DNA from: Candidatus Kuenenia stuttgartensis | GTDB taxonomy: Bacteria; Planctomycetota; Planctomycetia; Isosphaerales; Isosphaeraceae | DNA length: 14,597 nucleotides | Direction of reading: 5' to 3' | NCBI GenBank assembly: GCA_945872325.1 | Contig: CAMBZY010000022.1 | Span: 1-14,597 of the forward strand | Shown: in pieces, positions 7,709 through 12,142 of the stretch | How the letters are laid out: each line of letters starts with the position of its first letter | Position numbering within the stretch: position 1 is the stretch's first letter | Made by a program: the position numbers and the translations under genes | Notes under the pieces: generated by a model | The model's input: the letters and a program-made list of their open reading frames with translations, nothing else | Databases searched by the model: none | Told to the model about the DNA's origin: nothing

Positions 7709-7795
7709 TCTTATCGGATACAAGACAATAGATTCGCGACTTTTTGATCTGAAAACAAGCGGGTCAAAGGGATCTCCATCCAGCCTTTTTGAGAC

Positions 7796-8743
7796 TCAAT
7801 GGCCGCGTTTCTGTGGATTTGGGGCAGATTGTGGATTTTGAAGATGGGCAGGAGCGACCGGTTTAGAGGGAGCGGCGGGGGTTTCCGTGACAGGAGGCAT
7901 GGCTGGGCCACCGATTGGAGCAGGTGCAGGTCGACTGGTCTTGACCTTCATTTCTCTGGTTCCAAACCGCGAGATGATGTAAGTGCCGCTGCGTGGAGAG
8001 ACTTCGATGTCGATCAAAGCTTTGTTGTCAGCATCTTCCAACAGGGCGTTGAACGTTCGGTAGCCATGATACGACTCGTCAAATGATGGCTTCTTGCGCT
8101 TCATCGTGTCTTTGATGAGCGACGCATAAAGCACGTCATGATTTTCACGTGTGAGAGCATTGCAGGCATCGATCAGAAGACTGAACGCTTCGCGTTTGCG
8201 TTCCGGCAGATCCGCCTGAATGGTGGCGGTCATTTTCTGTTCGTTTTCTTCAATCCGCTCGAGATCTTCATAATAAATAAATTCGTCGCAATTATCTCTT
8301 AAAAGCTCGCTGGTAGAGCCTTTCATACCCATCCCAATGACGTGCCGGCCGTTCTCTTTTAATTTACTGACCAGTGGCGAAAAATCACTGTCGCCAGAGA
8401 CGATCACAAACGTGTCGATGTGGGGCTTGGACCAGGCCAGATCCATGGCATCGACCACGAGACGGATATCGGCCGAGTTTTTGCCGGTCTGGCTTCTGCG
8501 AGGAATTTCGATCAGTTCGATGGCCGATTCATGGAATGTGGCGGTATAGGCTTGATATCGGTTCCAGTCGGCATAGGCTTTTTTTACGATCAACTTGCCT
8601 TTTTCGAGCAGACGCTCGAGGACTTTCTGAATCTCGAACCGGGTTTTCTTCTGGTTCGAATAGCCTTGAGCGAGATTCTCAAGGTCGATAAATACAGCGA
8701 GATTGTGTTCGCGACCGGTCGATTTTCCAGGCGTGACGTTCAT
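7796..8743 (-). CDS. NYN (PIN-like) ribonuclease with C-terminal LOTUS/OST-HTH domain
   Basis: A 315-residue protein. Residues about 14-160 form a NYN/LabA-type (DUF88) PIN-like nuclease domain. The acidic metal-binding positions are Asp20 in AVFIDLEN (with Asn23), Asp92 in NSADIRLVVDAMD, and Asp118/Asp120 in IVSGDSDFSPLV. GMKGSTSELLRDNCDEF closes the fold. Residues about 186-260 (LLIDACNALTRE...HGYRTFNALLEDAD...GTYIISRF) match an OST-HTH/LOTUS winged-helix module, an RNA-binding domain often paired with NYN. Residues 261-315 form a Pro/Ala-rich, probably disordered tail. Expected role: cytoplasmic metal-dependent RNA cleavage with target choice by the LOTUS domain; the RNA target is unknown. 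AGGAA, 7 bases before the ATG at 8743, supports the start. It diverges from the NagB-like gene across a 354-base region. Confidence 0.88.
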   Translation of the reverse strand: MNVTPGKSTGREHNLAVFIDLENLAQGYSNQKKTRFEIQKVLERLLEKGKLIVKKAYADWNRYQAYTATFHESAIELIEIPRRSQTGKNSADIRLVVDAMDLAWSKPHIDTFVIVSGDSDFSPLVSKLKENGRHVIGMGMKGSTSELLRDNCDEFIYYEDLERIEENEQKMTATIQADLPERKREAFSLLIDACNALTRENHDVLYASLIKDTMKRKKPSFDESYHGYRTFNALLEDADNKALIDIEVSPRSGTYIISRFGTREMKVKTSRPAPAPIGGPAMPPVTETPAAPSKPVAPAHLQNPQSAPNPQKRGH

Positions 8744-8798
8744 GAAAAGTTTCCTGGTCCATTCGTGATCAAGTCCATCAATCTCATGATCCTGACGA

Positions 8799-8828
8799 AT
8801 GTTACATTGATTTGAAACGCTTTTGCAA
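8799..8828 (-). promoter_or_regulatory. Candidate promoter of the NYN gene
   Basis: Minus strand: TTGCAA (8828 to 8823), an 18-base spacer, then TAACAT (8804 to 8799), giving a leader of roughly 50 bases before the ATG at 8743. Both hexamers are imperfect, and support is by position and spacing only. Confidence 0.35.
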
Positions 8829-9055
8829 GCATTCTATTGGATTGACCGAGAGCTAGAATTGGAGACGATTTCCGCATCCATGGTACGGTTGGTCAGGCTT
8901 CAATGCAAGTGCTGGAGGCATGAAAAAAGCGATAGTTGTTGGACAATCACACCTGTATCCGATAAATTAGTGAGATCCGATCAATCCATGCCAAAATACC
9001 AAGCGATCCATTGCACAATATAACGATATCATCAATGGCTCGCTCAACCGATCAC

Positions 9056-9073
9056 AATTGCAATATTGCAATT
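9056..9073. promoter_or_regulatory. Perfect 18-bp palindrome, likely operator for the NagB-like gene
   Basis: AATTGCAATATTGCAATT reads identically on both strands. It consists of two TTGCAA blocks (9058-9063 and 9066-9071, each itself a palindrome) separated by TA, flanked by AA/TT. It ends 24 bases before the ATG at 9098 and just before the GGAG Shine-Dalgarno. That is a typical place for a dimeric repressor to block transcription. I cannot name the regulator, and no regulator gene is adjacent. Confidence 0.6.
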
Positions 9074-9097
9074 TAAACTCTTTGGAGTCGCTGGAAT

Positions 9098-10048
9098 ATG
9101 AATCTGCTGACCACCCTGAACGGCTCGATGATGGAAGGCTTTTTCCCAGCAGGATGGGATCTGGCCAAGATCGACGCCTGCTGCTCGCACCCTGCCAACG
9201 CCATTCACGAACGAAGGCCCTGGTGGAACGAAGATTTTGAGCTGGTGGAATGTAAAACCATCGAAGATTTTGACGTGAAGATGGGCCACGAAATTGCAAA
9301 TACTATTCGAGTGGCTCGTGCTGAAGGGCGTCAGCTTTCGATGATTCTGCCGGTCGGCCCGATGGGGATGTATCGTTGGGCGGTTTATTTCTTAAAGGAG
9401 TGGGGCGTGAAATGCGATCACATTCATGGATTCAACATGGATGAATGGTCGGACGCCGAAGGCAACACACTGCCGGCCAGCCATCCTGGAGCTTTTCAGA
9501 ATGCCATGGAACAGGCATTTTATGGCCCTCTTGGAGACTTGACGGTGCCTGAAAAGCAGCGCCATTTTGCGACAAAGAAAAGTCTTCCGCACTATGGTGA
9601 AAAGATTGCTGAATTGCGTGCCAATGGGGCCCAGCATGTGGTGATATTCGGGATTGGCCGGGTTTGCCATATTGCATTTTGGGAGCCTCATTTTGCGGCT
9701 GAATTTGAGAGCGTGGAAGCGTGGAAGGCACAGACGCACCGGATTGGAGCACGCCTGCACCCTTTGACGATCGAACAAAATGCTCTGACGAGTTTCAAGA
9801 GCCGAACGACGCTCGTTCCTGCCTATGCCAATACCATCGGGCCGGCATTGTTTGTCGGAGCTGACAAGATTATCGGTGGAGCTGAAGGGCAGTTTGGGCG
9901 AGGGATGCAGTGGCAGGGAATGAGTTTGTGGATGACCCTCAGGTATGGCCCTGACATCTGGATTCCGTCCACTTTCATGCCCACCCAGGCAGGGCGACTG
10001 TTTTTCACCAGCGAATTGGCTGGGCCTCTTGAGCCTGAAATGAATTGA
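9098..10048 (+). CDS. Divergent NagB-like (glucosamine-6-phosphate deaminase fold) protein
   Basis: At 316 residues it is longer than typical NagB (about 240-270). Family landmarks are clear: FNMDEW (112-117, matching FNMDEY of NagB and its catalytic Asp), HPGAFQNAMEQAFY (matching HPESYYSFM...), and GIGRVCHIAFWEP (185-197, matching GVGNDGHIAFNEP). In that last motif, His191 and Glu196 of the NagB catalytic triad are kept, but the Asp is Val189. The phosphate-binding loop LPTGxTP of NagB is replaced by LPVGPMG (84-90), without its hydroxyl residues. It therefore probably does not deaminate glucosamine 6-phosphate in the usual way; a different or unphosphorylated ligand, or a non-enzymatic role, is possible. 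GGAG at 9084-9087 supports the start. A palindrome lies directly upstream, and a strong terminator at 10077-10120 makes this a single-gene unit. Confidence 0.8.
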   Translation: MNLLTTLNGSMMEGFFPAGWDLAKIDACCSHPANAIHERRPWWNEDFELVECKTIEDFDVKMGHEIANTIRVARAEGRQLSMILPVGPMGMYRWAVYFLKEWGVKCDHIHGFNMDEWSDAEGNTLPASHPGAFQNAMEQAFYGPLGDLTVPEKQRHFATKKSLPHYGEKIAELRANGAQHVVIFGIGRVCHIAFWEPHFAAEFESVEAWKAQTHRIGARLHPLTIEQNALTSFKSRTTLVPAYANTIGPALFVGADKIIGGAEGQFGRGMQWQGMSLWMTLRYGPDIWIPSTFMPTQAGRLFFTSELAGPLEPEMN

Positions 10049-10076
10049 AATTCGACTCTTTTTTTGGGATGATCCA

Positions 10077-10120
10077 TCAGAGGACTTGCCAGAGAATGGT
10101 GAGTCCTCTGACCTTTTTTT
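10077..10120 (+). terminator. Strong rho-independent terminator after the NagB-like gene
   Basis: TCAGAGGACT (10077-10086) pairs perfectly with AGTCCTCTGA (10102-10111). Two G-U and two G-C pairs inside extend this to about 14 pairs around the loop AGAGAAT (10091-10097). After ACC comes a run of seven T (10114-10120). It begins 28 bases after the stop codon. Confidence 0.93.
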
Positions 10121-10218
10121 ATGGCAAGTTCGTATTTGACTCAAATCAGAGATTCCAGTTCGATTCCGAGTCGTTACCAAATGTTCTCAAGAATCGATCT
10201 TTTGCGAATTCAAGAACT

Positions 10219-10227
10219 TGATATAGT
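10219..10227 (+). promoter_or_regulatory. Candidate extended -10 promoter of the DUF1294 gene
   Basis: TGATATAGT (10219-10227) fits an extended -10 (TGn plus TATAGT). TTGCGA lies 14 bases before the -10 hexamer, too close for a normal -35. The strong terminator upstream implies that a promoter must lie in 10121-10280; this is the best candidate I see. Confidence 0.35.
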
Positions 10228-10268
10228 TTGGAGACTGGGTGGCTCTCATCCCCAACTAGTACTGATTC

Positions 10269-10274
10269 AAGGAG
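10269..10274 (+). promoter_or_regulatory. Consensus Shine-Dalgarno of the DUF1294 gene
   Basis: AAGGAG lies 6 bases before the ATG at 10281. This is the strongest Shine-Dalgarno match in the window, and it fixes the start of the following gene. Confidence 0.75.
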
Positions 10275-10280
10275 ATACGA

Positions 10281-10718
10281 ATGACAAATGGAAATCAGAA
10301 ATTTGATCCGAAAAATCGGAATGGTCGCTGGATAAAATTAGGTCCAAGAGTTTATATTCCGTGCGTATTCATGGCTGGTTTAGCCATTGCGAGTGCGACA
10401 GGCTTGACTTCGTGGATTATCTTTGGAGTTTATGGAGTGGCCAGCCTACTGACTTTCGGCGCCTATTTTATCGACAAAGCGGCCGCCAAAGCTGGCAGAT
10501 GGCGCACTCCTGAGAAATCGCTGCATATGCTGAGTTTGATCGGTGGATGGCCTGGCGCGATGGTCGCACAACAGCTGATTCGCCATAAGTCAAGCAAAGC
10601 TTCATTTCAAGTGGTATTCTGGATCACCGTAGTTTTGAATAGCGTGGTATTAATTTGGACTTTTACATACGATCCTGAAACCATCGGAAAACTGATAAAA
10701 TCTGCAATCGGAGTCTGA
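10281..10718 (+). CDS. DUF1294 family small membrane protein
   Basis: A 145-residue protein with the DUF1294 signature at about 62-108: YFIDKAAAKAGRWRTPEKSL, then HMLSLIGGWPGAMVAQQLIRHKSSKASF. Hydrophobic segments lie at about 24-41, 45-63 and 110-130, so it is an inner-membrane protein of about three helices with the signature loop between the second and third. In other bacteria this domain is sometimes fused to a cold-shock domain; here the N-terminal 20 residues are only a short charged lead-in. The biochemical function of the family is unknown. Its stop is 11 bases from the stop of the convergent ZIP gene, leaving no room for separate terminators. Confidence 0.85.
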   Translation: MTNGNQKFDPKNRNGRWIKLGPRVYIPCVFMAGLAIASATGLTSWIIFGVYGVASLLTFGAYFIDKAAAKAGRWRTPEKSLHMLSLIGGWPGAMVAQQLIRHKSSKASFQVVFWITVVLNSVVLIWTFTYDPETIGKLIKSAIGV

Positions 10719-10729
10719 ATACCCAAAAA

Positions 10730-11656
10730 TCACTCGCCGACTAATGCAACCAAGGCCATCAAAAGAATTCCAAAGACTAGTGCAAGGGAGAGTTTCACGC
10801 GGTCGTGGCTGTGGAAATGCAATTCCGGCAGGAGGTCGCTGAGCGAGACGCAGAGAAATGTGCCTGCGGAGAAGGCCAGAGCGGCCCCGGTCATGGTCTG
10901 GATTGACTCCTGAGGGAGCATGGAGAGCCTTGATTGACCAAGCTGGAACAGGATGGCACCAAGCGGAATCATCAGGGCAAAGATCAAGTTGACCAGGTGG
11001 GCCAGTGCTGATCCTGTCCCACCGCGCTTCATCAGACTTGTGATCGTGAGTGCATCGGCGGGTTTATGAAGTAAGGTGGCCAGAAAAACGCCACTTGAAA
11101 CTGTCCAGGCTGCACTTGCAGAAGCGGCTTCGGCCGATGCCAGGGCTAGACCACCAAGCAGGGAGTGCAGAGCAAGGCCGACTGTGGCTGCCTTCCAGTG
11201 AAATCTGGCGTTTTGGCCTTGAGGCTCTGCATGATGATGGTGCGTATGGTCGTGATTGCAACTCGCGGTTGGAGCTTCAGGTTCTTCAAATTCATGGTGG
11301 TGGAAGCTGAAAAAGCGTTCGATCATGAATAAAGTGACCAGTCCTGGCAAGGACCAGGCGATGACCCCCGGGCCGCCAATTTCAGCCGCTTCGGGAAGCA
11401 TGTGCAGAAGTGCAGAACCGAGCATCACTCCAGCAGAGAAACTCAAATAGACTTGCATCCGTATGTGAGTCACGACCCGGACGAGTGGCACAAGACCACC
11501 TCCGACGCTGGCAGTAACAATCATCAGACAGTATGCGACGAGTCGGCTGGACATGTAAAAACGAGTGTTCTCAAGGTGAGTTACGAAATTCAGCCGCTCA
11601 TCAGGCCAGAATGCTCCACCCATTTTCACGGGTGTGCCGGCCTTGGAGCGGCTCAT
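10730..11656 (-). CDS. ZIP-family divalent metal transporter
   Basis: A 308-residue protein with about eight membrane helices: roughly 37-57, 69-90, 98-118, 155-176, 184-203, 217-240, 253-275 and 287-306. A His-rich cytoplasmic loop between helices 3 and 4 (about 119-142; HHH and HDHTHHHH) is a ZIP hallmark. AGTFLCVSLSDLLPEL (264-279) also matches the family. In helix 4 the metal-binding H-x-x-x-E/D-G motif reads HSLLGG (His164, then Gly168), so the usual acidic ligand is missing. Helix 5 has HKPAD (His197, Asp201). The protein probably moves zinc or a related divalent ion into the cytoplasm, but with altered ligands. The start is uncertain: 11656 gives 36 residues before helix 1, and an ATG at 11554 (residue 35) would start right at the helix; neither has a good Shine-Dalgarno. 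It begins 55 bases after the small basic protein gene on the same strand. Confidence 0.87.
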   Translation of the reverse strand: MSRSKAGTPVKMGGAFWPDERLNFVTHLENTRFYMSSRLVAYCLMIVTASVGGGLVPLVRVVTHIRMQVYLSFSAGVMLGSALLHMLPEAAEIGGPGVIAWSLPGLVTLFMIERFFSFHHHEFEEPEAPTASCNHDHTHHHHAEPQGQNARFHWKAATVGLALHSLLGGLALASAEAASASAAWTVSSGVFLATLLHKPADALTITSLMKRGGTGSALAHLVNLIFALMIPLGAILFQLGQSRLSMLPQESIQTMTGAALAFSAGTFLCVSLSDLLPELHFHSHDRVKLSLALVFGILLMALVALVGE

Positions 11657-11711
11657 GAAATTTCTATCTGAATCGATCAGTTTCGCGTGAAGTCAGGCTT
11701 CGATGCGAATA

Positions 11712-11903
11712 TCAGGCGTCGCGCTTTGGGCCTGACTGGCCAGGGGCGAGCTTGCGATACTTGGTCTTAGGCACGTTGTACACGCCTTTATCGGCAGACC
11801 ACTTGCCATCTTCCTGAAGCAGGGCAAGACGTTCAGGGCGACGCAACACATTGCGAACGCGAGACATACCGCCACCGATTTTGAGGCTCTTATCAATTGA
11901 CAT
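11712..11903 (-). CDS. PVC-type small basic protein
   Basis: A 63-residue, strongly basic protein starting MSIDKSLKIGGGMSRVRNVL, with PERLALLQEDGKW in the middle and a Lys/Arg-rich C-terminal part (VPKTKYRKLAPG). I recognise this as the small basic protein family found in Planctomycetes, Verrucomicrobia and Chlamydiae, thought from its size and charge to bind RNA or ribosomes; the function is not established. The ATG at 11903 is chosen because the conserved MSIDKSLK begins there. A longer frame from 12068 adds 55 residues unlike the family. No Shine-Dalgarno is visible before 11903. It sits between the dikinase gene, which ends at a hairpin, and the ZIP gene. Confidence 0.85.
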   Translation of the reverse strand: MSIDKSLKIGGGMSRVRNVLRRPERLALLQEDGKWSADKGVYNVPKTKYRKLAPGQSGPKRDA

Positions 11904-11974
11904 GATCAGGTATCTACATTTCCAGAGAAGCGTCGGGGAGTGCCCGATGCGTGGATTCCAATCTCTCCGATTTA

Positions 11975-12007
11975 AGTATATTCTCGTTTCAACAAGTGAT
12001 TTGTCAA
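11975..12007 (-). promoter_or_regulatory. Candidate promoter of the small basic protein gene
   Basis: Minus strand: a perfect TTGACA (12007 to 12002), followed by TATACT (11980 to 11975) after 21 bases, or GAATAT (11983 to 11978) after 18. The -35 is perfect, but the best -10 is spaced too far, so the pairing is ambiguous. The leader would be about 70 bases. Confidence 0.4.
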
Positions 12008-12085
12008 GCGAAAATACCGGCAATTCTCGAAGATAGCCTGAATTGGACATCAAAACAGGCTCTATCAACCATTCTAAACAATCAC

Positions 12086-12120
12086 GGCAGCCACACGATT
12101 TTATCAGTCGTGTGGCTACC
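12086..12120 (-). terminator. Long hairpin after pyruvate phosphate dikinase gene
   Basis: AGCCACACGA (12089-12098) and TCGTGTGGCT (12108-12117) pair perfectly over 10 bp around a 9-base loop. Two more G-C pairs lie beyond one mismatch (12086-12087 with 12119-12120). It lies 23 bases after the dikinase stop. On the minus strand it is followed by GTGATTGTTTAG, a poor T tract, so it may terminate or simply protect the mRNA 3' end. Confidence 0.65.
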
Positions 12121-12142
12121 TGAAATTCGAGTCAACCGTTCG

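Larger units (their letters stand above)
8744..9097. other. Divergent intergenic region between NYN and NagB-like genes
   Basis: These 354 bases hold the promoters of two divergent genes. Seen here: a candidate minus-strand promoter (8799-8828), a 16-codon ORF (8920-8970), a TTGGAC-16-GATAAA pair on the plus strand (8939-8966) as a weak promoter candidate, a TATAAC (9019-9024) without a good -35, and a perfect 18-bp palindrome (9056-9073). The 66-codon TTG-initiated plus frame at 8823-9023 is Trp/Cys-rich without a recognisable domain, and I do not call it. Confidence 0.6.

Noticed and set aside
8823..9023. 66-codon plus-strand frame in the divergent intergenic region
   Set aside because: TTG start, no Shine-Dalgarno, Trp/Cys-rich sequence with no domain; it overlaps likely promoter elements.
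10059..10065. T7 run after the NagB-like stop
   Set aside because: No stem precedes it; the true terminator follows at 10077-10120.
9392..10180. 262-codon minus-strand frame over the NagB-like gene
   Set aside because: Antisense to a gene with clear family motifs; composition Arg/Ser/Pro-rich without domain, and it crosses the strong terminator.
11691..11737. AGTCAGGC...GCCTGACT inverted repeat around the stop of the small basic protein gene
   Set aside because: 31-base loop, mostly inside or touching coding sequence, no T tract on either strand.
11904..12068. Longer form of the small basic protein
   Set aside because: The extra 55 residues do not resemble the family, and the likely promoter lies inside this stretch.
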